Program-made: the position numbers and the translations under genes | DNA from: Streptomyces sp. NRRL F-2580 | GTDB lineage: Bacteria > Actinomycetota > Actinomycetes > Streptomycetales > Streptomycetaceae | Assembly (NCBI RefSeq): GCF_000720115.1 | Contig: NZ_JOIR01000001.1 | Coordinates: 62,001-126,000 of the forward strand | Direction: 5' to 3' | DNA: 64,000 nt | Notes under the pieces: generated by a model | Databases searched by the model: none | What the model was told of the DNA's origin: nothing | Seen by the model: only the letters and a program-made list of their open reading frames with translations | In this document: piece after piece, positions 43,279-55,376 of the stretch | Layout: every line of letters starts with the position of its first letter | How positions within the stretch are numbered: position 1 is the first letter of the stretch

Positions 43279-43755
43279 GTGAATCTCGTGACACTCCTCC
43301 CGTTCATCGTGCTCATCGGGGCGATGTTCCTGATGACCCGCTCCGCGAAGAAGAAGCAGCAGGCAGCCGCGCAGATGCGCGACCACATGACGCCCGGCAC
43401 CGGGGTCCGCACCATCGGCGGCATGTACGCCACGGTGAAGGAGATCGGTGACGACACCGTCACCCTCGAGGTGGCTCCCGGCGTCCACGCGATCTTCGCC
43501 AAGAACGCCATCGGCGCCGTGCTCGAGGACGCGGAGTACAACCGCATCGTCCACGGCATCAGCGATGACGTGACGACCGACACGCCGGTCGTCCCGGACG
43601 ACGCCTCCTCCCTCACCGAGGAGCCGAAGACGGACCTCACCAAGGACAAGGGCGAGGACGAGGCTCCCAAGCTCGACCTGGGCAAGAAGGACGGGGCCGA
43701 GGGCGACGAAGAGCCCAAGGACGGCAAGACCGACGGCGAGGCCGGCGCGAAGTAG
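43279..43755 (+). CDS. yajC: Preprotein translocase subunit YajC
   Basis: This 158-aa protein joins SecDF at the Sec translocon. One N-terminal membrane helix (3-20) is followed by a basic patch (RSAKKKQQ) and the YajC beta domain (TPGTGVRTIGGMYATV). The C-terminal 60 residues are an acidic, Lys/Glu/Asp-rich tail absent from E. coli YajC. The start is GTG. Confidence 0.92.
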   Translation: MNLVTLLPFIVLIGAMFLMTRSAKKKQQAAAQMRDHMTPGTGVRTIGGMYATVKEIGDDTVTLEVAPGVHAIFAKNAIGAVLEDAEYNRIVHGISDDVTTDTPVVPDDASSLTEEPKTDLTKDKGEDEAPKLDLGKKDGAEGDEEPKDGKTDGEAGAK

Positions 43756-43909
43756 CGCGCGGCCGGGGGACCGTGGAGGCGCCGGACCGGCGGCCGACGC
43801 GGTCCCCGTCAGTGACACTTCTGCGGGGGGCAGGGGTCCCCACCACACATTTCGTGGCCGTCCGCGCGCTGACCCGGCGCGGGGCGGTTGGACAGGGAGA
43901 AACGACAAG

Positions 43910-45709
43910 GTGGCAGCACCGAAGAAGGGCCGGCGGCCCACGGGGGCTCAGGGGAGGCCGGGGCGTGCCCTGGCGATCATCCTGATCGCGATGGTGGCGC
44001 TCACCGCGGGGATGTTCATCTCCAAGCAGACGACTCCCCGGCTGGGCATCGACCTCGCCGGCGGCACGAGCATCACGCTCAAGGCCAAGAGCGAGCCCGG
44101 CAAAGAGAACGCCATCAACGAGACCAACATGAACACGGCGGTCGGCATCATCGACCGCCGCGTCAACGGTCTCGGCGTGTCCGAGGCGGAGGTCCAGACC
44201 CAGGGCCGCGACCACATCATCGTGAACATCCCCAAGGGGACGAACGAGCAGCAGGCGCGCGAGCAGGTCGGCACCACCGCCCAGCTCTACTTCCGCCCGG
44301 TCATCGCGTTCGCGGACGGCACCCCCGCCGCGCCCGAGGGCACCCAGAGCCCGAACCCGAACCCCTCCGCGAGCGGCTCCGGTGCCCCCAAGCCCGAGGA
44401 CGGCAAGAAGGCCAGCCCCTCCGCCACCCCGTCGTCCAGCGCCACTTCCCAGGGCCGTGCGCTCAGCGAGGCCCTCAAGGCCCCGGCCGCCACCGCCACT
44501 CCCTCGCCCTCGGCGAGCGAGTCGAAGAAGGCAGACGACACCAAGGCTCCGTCCCCGTCCCCGTCCGCGTCCGCTCCCGCGACGGGTGACGACGCGGCCG
44601 CCGCCGACCTGCAGGCCAAGTTCGCCGCGCTCGACTGCACGGACGAGAAGCAGCGCGCCGCCATCAAGGGCGCCAAGCCCACCGCCCCGACGCTCGCCTG
44701 CGGTCAGCGCGGCGGAGCCTGGGGCAAGTGGGTCCTGGGCCCGGCCGCGGTCGAGGGCAAGGACGTGAAGAGCGCCAAGGGCGTCATCGACCCGCAGTCG
44801 GGTCAGTGGATCGTCACGATGGACTTCAACGACCGCGGTTCGGACGCCTTCGCGAAGGTCACCGGCGAGCTGGCGGCCAAGCAGATGCCGCAGAACCAGT
44901 TCGCCATCGTGCTCGACGGCGACGTGGTCTCCGACCCGTCCGTCAGCCAGGCGATCATGGGCGGCAACGCCCAGATCTCGGGTGGCTTCACCCAGCAGTC
45001 CGCGCAGGACCTGGGCAACATGCTCTCGTACGGCGCCCTGCCGCTCTCCTTCAGCGAGGACAGCGTCACCACCGTCACCGCCGCGCTCGGCGGCGAGCAG
45101 CTGCGGGCCGGCCTGATCGCCGGTGCCATCGGTCTGCTGCTCGTGGTGATCTACCTGGTGGTGTACTACCGGGGCCTGGCGTTCGTCGCCATCCTGAGCC
45201 TCCTGGTCTCCGCGATCCTGACCTACACGATCATGGCGCTGCTCGGGAAGGGCATCGGCTTCGCGCTGAACCTGCCCGCCGTCTGCGGCGCGATCGTGGC
45301 GATCGGTATCACGGCGGACTCGTTCATCGTGTACTTCGAGCGCATCCGCGACGAGATCCGCGACGGCCGCACCCTGCGTCCGGCCGTCGAGCGGGCCTGG
45401 CCGCGCGCCCGGCGCACGATCCTGGTCTCCGACTTCGTGTCGTTCCTCGCCGCCGCGGTGCTGTTCATCGTGACCGTCGGCAAGGTGCAGGGCTTCGCCT
45501 TCACCCTGGGTCTGACCACCCTGCTCGACGTGGTCGTGGTGTTCCTCTTCACCAAGCCCGTCATGACGCTGCTGGCGCGCACGAAGTTCTTCGCCAGCGG
45601 TCACCCGTGGTCCGGGCTGGACCCGAAGCGGCTGGGTGCCAAGCCCCCGCTGCGCCGGTCCCGCCGTACCGGTTCCGCCCCCGCCCCCGTCGAAGCAAAG
45701 GAGGCGTGA
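43910..45709 (+). CDS. secD: Protein translocase subunit SecD
   Basis: This 599-aa RND-type protein uses the proton gradient to help pull exported proteins across the membrane. Membrane helix 1 is at about 20-38 and the large P1 region follows. Helices 2-6 (about 395-575) carry the conserved block ALIGIL-like GIGFALNLPAVCGAIVAIGI and TADSFIVYFERIRDE. Residues about 133-230 form a Ser/Pro/Ala/Lys-rich insert that splits the P1 domain. The start is GTG with GGGAGA upstream. Confidence 0.94.
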   Translation: MAAPKKGRRPTGAQGRPGRALAIILIAMVALTAGMFISKQTTPRLGIDLAGGTSITLKAKSEPGKENAINETNMNTAVGIIDRRVNGLGVSEAEVQTQGRDHIIVNIPKGTNEQQAREQVGTTAQLYFRPVIAFADGTPAAPEGTQSPNPNPSASGSGAPKPEDGKKASPSATPSSSATSQGRALSEALKAPAATATPSPSASESKKADDTKAPSPSPSASAPATGDDAAAADLQAKFAALDCTDEKQRAAIKGAKPTAPTLACGQRGGAWGKWVLGPAAVEGKDVKSAKGVIDPQSGQWIVTMDFNDRGSDAFAKVTGELAAKQMPQNQFAIVLDGDVVSDPSVSQAIMGGNAQISGGFTQQSAQDLGNMLSYGALPLSFSEDSVTTVTAALGGEQLRAGLIAGAIGLLLVVIYLVVYYRGLAFVAILSLLVSAILTYTIMALLGKGIGFALNLPAVCGAIVAIGITADSFIVYFERIRDEIRDGRTLRPAVERAWPRARRTILVSDFVSFLAAAVLFIVTVGKVQGFAFTLGLTTLLDVVVVFLFTKPVMTLLARTKFFASGHPWSGLDPKRLGAKPPLRRSRRTGSAPAPVEAKEA

Positions 45710-45712
45710 GAG

Positions 45713-46768
45713 ATGTCGAAGCTGGGAGATCTCGGCGCCAAGCTGTACCGCGGTGAGGTCGGCTACGACTTCGTCGGCAAGCGTTTTCTCTGGTACGGCG
45801 TTTCCATCCTGATCACCATCACGGCGATCGTCGCCCTGGCGGTCCAGGGTCTCAACATGGGCATCGAGTTCAAGGGCGGTGCCGTCTTCACCACCCCGAA
45901 GACGACCGTCTCCGTCGCCAAGGCGACGGAAGCCGCGGAGAAGGCCTCGGGCCACGACGCGATCGTCCAGGAGCTCGGCACCGGCGGCCTGCGCATCCAG
46001 ATCTCCGGTCTGGACACCGACGCCGCGACCGACGTCAAGAAGGTCCTCGCCACCGACCTCAAGGTCACCGAGGCCGACATCAACGCCGACCTGGTCGGCC
46101 CCAGCTGGGGCGAGCAGATCGCGAACAAGGCCTGGACCGGCCTCGGCGTCTTCATGGTCCTCGTGGTGATCTACCTCGCCATCGCCTTCGAGTGGCGGAT
46201 GGCGGTCGCCGCGCTGATCGCCCTGATCCACGACCTCACCATCACCGTCGGCGTGTACGCGCTCGTCGGCTTCGAGGTCACGCCCGGTACGGTCATCGGT
46301 CTGCTGACGATCCTCGGTTACTCCCTCTACGACACCGTCGTCGTCTTCGACGGTCTCAAGGAGGGCTCGAAGGACATCACCAAGCAGACCCGCTGGACGT
46401 ACAGCGAGGTCGCCAACCGCAGCATCAACGGCACCCTGGTCCGCTCGATCAACACCACGGTCGTCGCGCTCCTCCCGGTCGCCGCGCTGCTGTTCATCGG
46501 CGGCGGCTTCCTGGGCGCCGGCATGCTGAACGACATCTCCCTGTCGCTCTTCGTCGGCCTCGCGGCCGGCGCGTACTCCTCGATCTTCATCGCGACCCCC
46601 CTGGTCGTGGACCTCAAGGAGCGCGAGCCGGGGATGAAGGCCCTGAAGAAGCGGGTGCTCGCGAAGCGGGCGGCCGCGGCGGCCAAGGGCGAGTCCCCGG
46701 ACGACGGCTACGCGTCCGAGGACGAGCCGCAGGTCGTGGCGCAGGGCCGGCCGGGGCGGCGGCGTTGA
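45713..46768 (+). CDS. secF: Protein translocase subunit SecF
   Basis: This 351-aa partner of SecD has six membrane helices, the first at about 25-45. The family block GYSLYDTVVVFDGLKE is near 203-218. A charged C-terminal tail ends in a basic RPGRRR. It begins 3 bp after the secD stop and its stop codon overlaps the next start. Confidence 0.95.
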   Translation: MSKLGDLGAKLYRGEVGYDFVGKRFLWYGVSILITITAIVALAVQGLNMGIEFKGGAVFTTPKTTVSVAKATEAAEKASGHDAIVQELGTGGLRIQISGLDTDAATDVKKVLATDLKVTEADINADLVGPSWGEQIANKAWTGLGVFMVLVVIYLAIAFEWRMAVAALIALIHDLTITVGVYALVGFEVTPGTVIGLLTILGYSLYDTVVVFDGLKEGSKDITKQTRWTYSEVANRSINGTLVRSINTTVVALLPVAALLFIGGGFLGAGMLNDISLSLFVGLAAGAYSSIFIATPLVVDLKEREPGMKALKKRVLAKRAAAAAKGESPDDGYASEDEPQVVAQGRPGRRR

Positions 46769-47319
46769 CCGCGCCGCTGTCCGAGGACGTACGGGACCTG
46801 CTGCTCGCACGGATCAAGGACGTCCCGGACTACCCGAAGGCGGGCGTGATGTTCAAGGACATCACCCCGCTGCTGGCCGACCCGAAGGCGTTCGCGGCCC
46901 TGACGGACACGCTGGTGGAGCTGGCCGGACGGTACGGGGCGACGAAGATCGTCGGACTGGAGGCGCGGGGGTTCATCCTGGCGGCTCCGGTGGCCGTGCA
47001 GGCCGGCATCGGCTTCGTGCCGGTGCGCAAGGCCGGGAAGCTGCCGGGTGCGACGCTCGCGCAGTCGTACGAGCTGGAGTACGGCACCGCGGAGATCGAG
47101 GTCCACGCCGAGGACCTGGCGGCGGGTGACCGGGTGATGGTCATCGACGACGTGCTGGCCACCGGTGGTACCGCCGAAGCCTCGCTCTCGCTGATCCGGC
47201 GGGCCGGGGCCGAGGTCGCGGGCGTGGCGGTCCTCATGGAACTGTCGTTCCTGCCGGGGCGGGCCAAGCTGAGCCCGGCGCTGGGCGGGGCTCCGCTGGA
47301 CGCGCTGATCGTGGTCTGA
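46765..47319 (+). CDS. apt: Adenine phosphoribosyltransferase
   Basis: This 184-aa purine salvage enzyme makes AMP from adenine and PRPP. The PRPP-binding loop is [13 protein letters not shown] (about 126-138), and [12 protein letters not shown] forms the adenine side. I chose the TTG at 46765, which overlaps the secF TGA (TTGA) and implies translational coupling; the first residues are not conserved enough to be sure. A hairpin follows the gene. Confidence 0.9.
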   Translation: MTAPLSEDVRDLLLARIKDVPDYPKAGVMFKDITPLLADPKAFAALTDTLVELAGRYGATKIVGLEARGFILAAPVAVQAGIGFVPVRKAGKLPGATLAQSYELEYGTAEIEVHAEDLAAGDRVMVIDDVLATGGTAEASLSLIRRAGAEVAGVAVLMELSFLPGRAKLSPALGGAPLDALIVV

Positions 47320-47335
47320 CCTCTGCTGTGCCGAA

Positions 47336-47370
47336 GCGGCGGGCATCCGGTTCCACCGGGTGCCCGCCGC
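47336..47370 (+). terminator. Hairpin terminator after apt
   Basis: GCGGCGGGCATCCGGT (47336-47351) pairs with ACCGGGTGCCCGCCGC (47355-47370), with one G-T pair, around a TCC loop. It lies 16 bp after apt. Confidence 0.7.
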
Positions 47371-47390
47371 TTCCGTGTGCGGCGCCGCTG

Positions 47391-47450
47391 CGGGGGCTCG
47401 GGGCGGAGCCCCGGAAGCGCGGCCGCCCGAGCGTTCGAGGCGCGGGCTCG
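47391..47450. repeat. Diverged copy of the dispersed palindromic element
   Basis: GGGGCTCGGGGCGGAGCCCC and, further on, GAGCGTTCGAGGCGCGGG match the two ends of the inverted element with several changes. It lies between apt and rel. Confidence 0.6.
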
Positions 47451-47475
47451 GGGAACGGGGTGGCGCAACCCTCGC

Positions 47476-47481
47476 TACCAT
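47476..47481 (+). promoter_or_regulatory. Candidate -10 hexamer for rel
   Basis: TACCAT fits TANNNT, about 75 bp before the TTG start. Confidence 0.3.
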
Positions 47482-47555
47482 GGGTTGTCCGGACCGGACA
47501 CGGGCACCGGATCCTCCCCCACACTTCGTCCGGGGGGACTCCCAGAGGAGCGCTC

Positions 47556-49988
<2,433 letters not shown>

Positions 49989-50006
49989 GCGCTCCCCCGA
50001 GGGGGC

Positions 50007-50159
50007 GGACGCTACCGGCTGCCGCGGCCACTGGGCCGCGGCAGCGTGGGCGTGGTGCACGAGGCGGGGGACACCAGGCTGCGGCGGCACGTCGCGCTGA
50101 AGCTCCTCACGGAGGCGGCCGCCTTCACCGGCCGCGAGGGCCGGACCCGCGGCCGGTGA
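50007..50159 (+). pseudogene. Fragment of a Ser/Thr kinase N-lobe
   Basis: Read in frame from GGA at 50007, the sequence gives [20 protein letters not shown] and then HVALKLL before a TGA at 50157. These are the glycine-rich loop and the ATP-binding VALK of a Hanks-type kinase. The frame ends at once, with no start codon upstream. It happens to share the frame of rel and follows its stop. It is a remnant of a kinase gene lost by deletion. Confidence 0.6.
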
Positions 50160-50167
50160 CCCACGCG

Positions 50168-50205
50168 CCGGGGCCCGGCGGTGAAAGATCACCACCGGGC
50201 CCCGG
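50168..50205. terminator. Terminator hairpin between convergent genes
   Basis: CCGGGGCCCGGCGGTG (50168-50183) pairs with CACCACCGGGCCCCGG (50190-50205) over 16 bp with one mismatch around AAAGAT. It lies between rel and the DUF349 gene. Confidence 0.75.
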
Positions 50206-50225
50206 TACGTCGGTGCGGCGTCGGC

Positions 50226-51455
50226 TCAGCCGCCGAACTCCTCCAGGCCCTTCAGCGCCTGGTCCAGCAGGGCCTGGCGGCCCTCCAGCTCCCGGGCCAG
50301 CTTGTCGGCCTTCGCGTTGTTGCCGGCCGCGCGCGCCGCGTCGATCTGCTCACGCAGCTTGTCGACCGCCGCCTGGAGCTGACCCGTCAGACCGGCCGCA
50401 CGCGCCCGCGCCTCCGGGTTCGTACGGCGCCACTCGCCCTCCTCGGCCTCCTGGATCGCCCGCTCCACCGCGTGCATCCGGCCCTCTACCTTCGGCCGGG
50501 CGTCCCGCGGCACGTGGCCGATGGCCTCCCAGCGCTCGTTGAGGGAGCGGAACGTGGCACGGGCCGACTTCAGGTCCGTGATCGGGACGAGCTTCTCGGC
50601 CTCGTCGGCCAGCTCCTCCTTCAGCTTCAGGTTCTCCACCTGCTCGGCGTCGCGCTCCGCGAACACCTCGCTGCGGGCCGCGAAGAACACGTCCTGCGCA
50701 CCGCGGAAACGGTTCCACAGGTCGTCCTCGGACTCGCGCTGCGCCCGGCCCGCCGCCTTCCAGTCCGCCATCAGCTCGCGGTAGCGGGCGGCCGTCGGAC
50801 CCCAGTCGGTCGACTTCGACAGCGCCTCGGCCTCCGCGACCAGCTTCTCCTTGACCTTGCGGGCATCCTCGCGCTGCGCGTCCAGCGAGGCGAAGTGCGC
50901 CTTGCGGCGCTTGGAGAAGGCGGAGCGGGCGTGCGAGAACCGGTGCCACAGCTCGTCGTCCGACTTGCGGTCCAGGCGCGGCAGCCCCTTCCAGATGTCC
51001 ACCAGGGCGCGCAGCCGCTCGCCGGCGCTGCGCCACTGGTCGCTCTGCGCCAGCTGCTCGGCTTCGACGACCAGCGCGTCCTTGGCCGCACGGGCCTCGT
51101 CCGTCTGCTTCGCCTTCTGGGCCTTGCGCTCCTCGCGTCGCGACTCCACGGTCTCGACCAGCTTGTCCAGCCGCACGCGCAGGGCGTCGAGGTCGCCCAC
51201 GGCGTGGTGCTCGTCGACCTGCGTGCGCAGGTGGTCGATCGCCGTTTGCGCGTCCTTGGCGGACAGATCAGTGGTCCGCACCCGCTTTTCGAGGAGGCCG
51301 ATCTCGACCACCAGGCCCTCGTACTTGCGCTCGAAATAGGCCAGGGCCTCCTCAGGGGTGCCCGCCTGCCACGAACCGACGACCTGCTCGCCCTCGGAAG
51401 TACGCACGTACACGGTGCCCGTCTCGTCGACTCGGCCCCACGGGTCGCTGCTCAC
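50226..51455 (-). CDS. DUF349 repeat protein
   Basis: This 409-aa soluble protein has several DUF349 helical repeats of about 75 residues (SAGERLRALVDIWKGLPRL, PTAARYRELMADWKAAGRA, SARATFRSLNERWEAIGHV). The whole chain is charged and predicted coiled coil. Family function is unclear. The GTG start follows GGAGGAG. It lies downstream of the peptidyl-prolyl isomerase gene on the same strand. Confidence 0.9.
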   Translation of the reverse strand: MSSDPWGRVDETGTVYVRTSEGEQVVGSWQAGTPEEALAYFERKYEGLVVEIGLLEKRVRTTDLSAKDAQTAIDHLRTQVDEHHAVGDLDALRVRLDKLVETVESRREERKAQKAKQTDEARAAKDALVVEAEQLAQSDQWRSAGERLRALVDIWKGLPRLDRKSDDELWHRFSHARSAFSKRRKAHFASLDAQREDARKVKEKLVAEAEALSKSTDWGPTAARYRELMADWKAAGRAQRESEDDLWNRFRGAQDVFFAARSEVFAERDAEQVENLKLKEELADEAEKLVPITDLKSARATFRSLNERWEAIGHVPRDARPKVEGRMHAVERAIQEAEEGEWRRTNPEARARAAGLTGQLQAAVDKLREQIDAARAAGNNAKADKLARELEGRQALLDQALKGLEEFGG

Positions 51456-51646
51456 AGCGCCTCCTCCACCTGATGCCTTGCGAGGGGTTCACCCCCTGGG
51501 CATCGTCCACAGTTTCCTGGGGCGGGCAGCGCCCGCCCTGCACAACGCCAACATAGGCGACCGCCGGGCCGGCTGTCCGCATCCCGCACGACGGAATATC
51601 GACGTACGGGCGGCGGGCCGGCAAGGCCCGGGGCTGCCGCATCCGG

Positions 51647-52438
51647 TCAGTTCTGGGTGACCGTGCCCTTCTCGATCTTGACCTCGGTCTTCGGCGCGCC
51701 GTCCTGGCCGCCGTCGACCGTACCGGCCTTGGCGATGTCCTCCAGGACCTTCAGGCCGGCCGCGTCGATCTTGCCGAACGGGGTGTACGACGGCGCCAGC
51801 GGGCTGTCCTTGTAGACCAGGAAGAACTGGCTGCCGCCCGAGCCGGGCTGACCCGTGTTGGCCATCGCGACCGTGCCCGCCGGGTAGATCACCTGACCCT
51901 GCTCGTTGGCCTTGCCGAGCGAGTCCAGGTTCTCGTCGGGGATGTTGTAGCCCGGGCCGCCGCGGCCGGTGCCCTCGGGGTCGCCACACTGCAGCACGAA
52001 GATCCCGCCGGCCGTCAGCCGGTGGCACTTCGTGTTGTCGAAGTACTTCTTGTCGGCCAGCGACTTGAAGGAGTTCACGGTCTGCGGGGTCTTCGCCGCG
52101 TCCATCGTGAAGTTGATGTCGCCCGCGCTCGTCTTCAGGGCGAAGGTGTACTTCGCCTTCTGGTCGATCGCCATCTCCGGCGAGGGGGACTGCTTGGGCT
52201 CGGGCGCCGACGGCGAGGCCGACGGGTTCGCCGCCGGGTCCGCGGCCTGGTCCTTCTTGTCCTTGTCGAAGACACCGCCGACGATCAGGCCGACCAGCGT
52301 CGCGACCACCACGGCCACCGCCGCGCCGATCACCGCCGTACGCTGGCGTGCCTTCCTGCGGGCCTCGGCGCGGCGCTTCTGCTGGCGCTCGAACTTCTCC
52401 CTGGCGAGCTGTCGCCGCCGCTGATCGCTCGTGACCAC
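51647..52438 (-). CDS. Membrane-anchored cyclophilin-type peptidyl-prolyl isomerase
   Basis: This 263-aa protein has a basic, helical N-terminus (1-32), one membrane helix (about 34-55), a Pro/Ser/Lys/Asp linker and an extracytoplasmic cyclophilin domain (about 95-260). GTVAMANTGQPGSGGSQFFL carries the conserved active-site region, and FDNTKCHRL precedes it. The two Cys residues (KCHRL, VLQCGD) might form a disulfide. It should help fold exported proteins, consistent with the nearby Sec genes. The GTG start follows GGAGA. Confidence 0.92.
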   Translation of the reverse strand: MVTSDQRRRQLAREKFERQQKRRAEARRKARQRTAVIGAAVAVVVATLVGLIVGGVFDKDKKDQAADPAANPSASPSAPEPKQSPSPEMAIDQKAKYTFALKTSAGDINFTMDAAKTPQTVNSFKSLADKKYFDNTKCHRLTAGGIFVLQCGDPEGTGRGGPGYNIPDENLDSLGKANEQGQVIYPAGTVAMANTGQPGSGGSQFFLVYKDSPLAPSYTPFGKIDAAGLKVLEDIAKAGTVDGGQDGAPKTEVKIEKGTVTQN

Positions 52439-52591
52439 GGGGTCGTCTCCTTGTGCGTGTCTGGTACTGCTGTCCGGGCTGGGATAGGCCGTACCGTATA
52501 TGGGTTCGCTGTGTAATGAGCGGCGCCGGTAGGCTCTGAGCAGCAGGATTCCGACCTGCAGCCTCCCGCCGGACGACGATTGAGGACGAAC

Positions 52592-53305
52592 GTGCTGATT
52601 GCCGGGTTCCCTGCCGGGGCCTGGGGGACCAACTGTTACGTGGTCGCCCCCGCCGCCGGTGAGGAGTGCGTCATCATCGACCCGGGCCACCAGGCCGCCC
52701 GGGGTGTCGAGGAGACGCTGAAGAAGCATCGGCTCAAGCCCGTCGCGGTCGTGCTGACCCATGGCCACATCGATCATGTGGCCTCGGTGGTCCCGGTGTG
52801 CGGAGCACACGACGTACCGGCCTGGATCCACCCCGAGGACCGCTACATGATGAGCGACCCGGAGAAGGCCCTCGGCCGCTCCATCGGGATGCCGCTCATG
52901 GGCGAGCTGACCGTGGGCGAGCCGGACGACGTACGTGAACTGGCCGACGGCGCCGCGCTGAAATTGGCCGGAATGGACTTCTCCGTGGCGCACGCACCGG
53001 GGCATACCAAGGGGTCGGTGACCTTCCGGATGCCCGAGCTGGCCGACATCCCGCCGGTCTTCTTCTCGGGCGACCTGCTCTTCGCCGGCTCCATCGGACG
53101 CACCGACCTGCCCGGCGGCTCCCACGCCGAGATCCTCGAATCGCTGGGCCGCGTGTGCCTGCCGCTCGACGACTCGACCGTGGTGCTGTCCGGCCACGGT
53201 CCCCAGACCACCATCGGCCGCGAGCGCGCGACCAACCCGTACTTGCGGGAGGTCGCGGCCGGCCTGGCAGCGGACCCGACAGCCGCTCCACGACGAGGAA
53301 TGTGA
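52592..53305 (+). CDS. Metallo-beta-lactamase-fold hydrolase (glyoxalase II-like)
   Basis: This 237-aa protein has the metal site THGHIDH near 55-61, a second His in HAPGHTKGS, Asp in FSGDLLF and a final His in LSGHGPQT. It is the usual neighbour of hisS in actinobacteria (Rv2581c). Glyoxalase II activity is possible, but mycothiol-based chemistry is more likely in this group. The GTG at 52592 follows GAGGA; a TTG at 52580 is the alternative. Confidence 0.9.
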   Translation: MLIAGFPAGAWGTNCYVVAPAAGEECVIIDPGHQAARGVEETLKKHRLKPVAVVLTHGHIDHVASVVPVCGAHDVPAWIHPEDRYMMSDPEKALGRSIGMPLMGELTVGEPDDVRELADGAALKLAGMDFSVAHAPGHTKGSVTFRMPELADIPPVFFSGDLLFAGSIGRTDLPGGSHAEILESLGRVCLPLDDSTVVLSGHGPQTTIGRERATNPYLREVAAGLAADPTAAPRRGM

Positions 53306-53315
53306 CGACACTTTC

Positions 53316-54575
53316 GTGGCTACTTTTCAGGCCCCCAAGGGCACGTACGACCTGATCCCGCCGTTCTCCGCGAAGTACCTCGCGGTGCGCGACGCGATCT
53401 CCGCACCGCTGCGCAAGGCCGGGTACGGCTACATCGAGACCCCCGGCTTCGAGGACGTGAACCTCTTCGCGCGCGGTGTCGGCGAGTCCACCGACATCGT
53501 GACCAAGGAGATGTTCACCCTCACCACGAAGGGCGGCACCAACCTCGCCCTGCGCCCGGAGGGCACCGCCTCCGTGCTGCGTGCGGCGCTGGAGGCCAGC
53601 CTGCACAAGCAGGGCAACCTGCCGGCCAAGCTCTGGTACTCGGGCTCGTACTACCGCTACGAACGCCCGCAGAAGGGCCGCTACCGCCACTTCTCGCAGG
53701 TCGGTGCCGAGGCCATCGGTGCCGAGGACCCGGCGCTGGACGCCGAGCTGATCATCCTGGCCGACCAGGCGTACCGCACGCTCGGTCTGTCGAACTTCCG
53801 CATCCTGCTCAACTCGCTGGGCGACAAGGAGTGCCGCCCGGTGTACCGGGAGGCGCTGCAGTCCTTCCTGCGCGGGCTGGACCTCGACGAGGAGACCATC
53901 CGCCGCGCCGAGATCAACCCGCTGCGTGTCCTCGACGACAAGCGGACCGACGTGCAGAAGCAGCTGGTCGGCGCGCCGATGCTGCGCGACTACCTGTGCG
54001 ACGCGTGCAAGGCGTACCACGAGGAGGTCCGCGAGCTGATCACGGCCGCCGGAGTGGCCTTCGAGGACGACGAGAAGCTGGTGCGGGGGCTGGACTACTA
54101 CACGCGGACCACCTTCGAGTTCGTGCACGACGGTCTGGGCGCGCAGTCCGCGGTCGGCGGCGGCGGCCGCTACGACGGCCTGTCCGAGATGATCGGCGGC
54201 CCGGCGCTGCCGTCGGTGGGCTGGGCTCTCGGCGTGGACCGTACGGTGCTAGCCCTGGAGGCCGAGGGCATCGAACTGGACATCCCGGCGCCCACGGCGG
54301 TCTTCGCGGTGGCCCTGGGTGCGTCAAAGCCGAGGGTGTTCGGGCTGGTGACGGAGCTGCGCAAGGCGGGCATCGCGGCGGACATGTCGTACGGCGGCAA
54401 GGGCCTCAAGGGTGCCATGAAGGACGCGAACCGCAGCGGCGCGCGCTTCGCCATCGTCGCCGGGGACCGCGACCTCGCGGAGGGCGTCGTCCAGGTCAAG
54501 GACATGGAGTCCGGCGAGCAGGCGCCGGTGGCGACGGCCGAGGTGGTCGAGGTACTGCGGGCGAAGCTCGCCTGA
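53316..54575 (+). CDS. hisS: Histidyl-tRNA synthetase
   Basis: This 419-aa class II synthetase has motif 2 [16 protein letters not shown] (about 111-126), the histidine-A motif [12 protein letters not shown] (about 258-269) and motif 3 [15 protein letters not shown]. The C-terminal anticodon domain fills about 325-419. The GTG start lies 11 bp after the upstream hydrolase, so they share a transcript. Confidence 0.97.
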   Translation: MATFQAPKGTYDLIPPFSAKYLAVRDAISAPLRKAGYGYIETPGFEDVNLFARGVGESTDIVTKEMFTLTTKGGTNLALRPEGTASVLRAALEASLHKQGNLPAKLWYSGSYYRYERPQKGRYRHFSQVGAEAIGAEDPALDAELIILADQAYRTLGLSNFRILLNSLGDKECRPVYREALQSFLRGLDLDEETIRRAEINPLRVLDDKRTDVQKQLVGAPMLRDYLCDACKAYHEEVRELITAAGVAFEDDEKLVRGLDYYTRTTFEFVHDGLGAQSAVGGGGRYDGLSEMIGGPALPSVGWALGVDRTVLALEAEGIELDIPAPTAVFAVALGASKPRVFGLVTELRKAGIAADMSYGGKGLKGAMKDANRSGARFAIVAGDRDLAEGVVQVKDMESGEQAPVATAEVVEVLRAKLA

Positions 54576-54600
54576 GCCGGCTGCCACATCTTCCCGGCCC

Positions 54601-54633
54601 GTGGGGCCCGGCGGCGCTGCCGCCGGGCCCCAC
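54601..54633 (+). terminator. Terminator after hisS
   Basis: GTGGGGCCCGGCGGC (54601-54615) and its exact complement (54619-54633) form a 15-bp stem with a GCT loop. Confidence 0.8.
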
Positions 54634-54721
54634 GGCCTTATGCGGATCGAACGGTGAACCCGCAGCGCGGTACGGCAGAATGGCCCGTGCTTGATCACCT
54701 GGCAGATGTGGAGCGGGCGGT

Positions 54722-55336
54722 ATGACGACACGAGGTACGGACGCGGAGACCGCCCGGGGGACCGTCGGCGGCAGCCGGGCGCTGGCCCTGCTGCTGGTGA
54801 TCACGGGGGCCGCGGGCCTGCTGGCCGCCTGGGTGATCACGATCGACAAGTTCAAGCTGCTGGAGGACCCGAACTTCACGCCGGGCTGCAGTCTGAACCC
54901 GGTCGTCTCCTGCGGCAACATCATGAAGAGCGACCAGGCGGCCGTCTTCGGCTTCCCGAACCCCATGCTCGGACTGGTCGCCTACGGCATCGTGATCTGC
55001 GTCGGCATGAGCCTGCTGGCCGGAGCCCGGTTCCGCCCCTGGTACTGGCTGACGCTGAACGCGGGCACCCTCTTCGGCGTGGTCTTCTGCGCCTGGCTCA
55101 CCTACCAGTCGCTCTACAACATCAACTCGCTCTGCCTGTGGTGCTGTCTGGCCTGGGTCGCCACGATCTTCATGTTCTGGTACGTCACCTCGCACAACGT
55201 CCGCGAGGGCCTGCTGCCGGCTCCGGGCTGGCTCAAGGGCTTCCTCGACGAGTTCACCTGGGTGCTGCCGGTACTGCACGTCGGGATCATCGGCATGCTG
55301 ATCCTTACCCGCTGGTGGGACTTCTGGACCTCGTAG
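54722..55336 (+). CDS. Vitamin K epoxide reductase-like (VKOR) membrane protein
   Basis: This 204-aa protein reoxidises thiol-disulfide carriers using a quinone. It has a DUF-type VKOR four-helix core with the loop cysteine pair CSLNPVVSC (56-64) and the active-site CLWCC near 137-141. Additional helices lie at both ends. Its partner is usually a membrane DsbA-like protein. The CPDC protein at 17.1-17.6 kb has no signal sequence and is unlikely to be it. Confidence 0.9.
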   Translation: MTTRGTDAETARGTVGGSRALALLLVITGAAGLLAAWVITIDKFKLLEDPNFTPGCSLNPVVSCGNIMKSDQAAVFGFPNPMLGLVAYGIVICVGMSLLAGARFRPWYWLTLNAGTLFGVVFCAWLTYQSLYNINSLCLWCCLAWVATIFMFWYVTSHNVREGLLPAPGWLKGFLDEFTWVLPVLHVGIIGMLILTRWWDFWTS

Positions 55337-55364
55337 TCCCGCCGGCCTTGTCGGTGGGCTCGCT

Positions 55365-55370
55365 TAGGCT
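55365..55370 (+). promoter_or_regulatory. -10 hexamer for a leaderless rarA mRNA
   Basis: TAGGCT ends 6 nt before the GTG at 55377, with no ribosome binding site between. Confidence 0.4.
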
Positions 55371-55376
55371 TCCTGT

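Noticed and set aside
47328..47555. Extended N-terminus for rel
   Set aside because: It would run through a terminator hairpin and the palindromic repeat. The TTG at 47556 has an excellent ribosome binding site.
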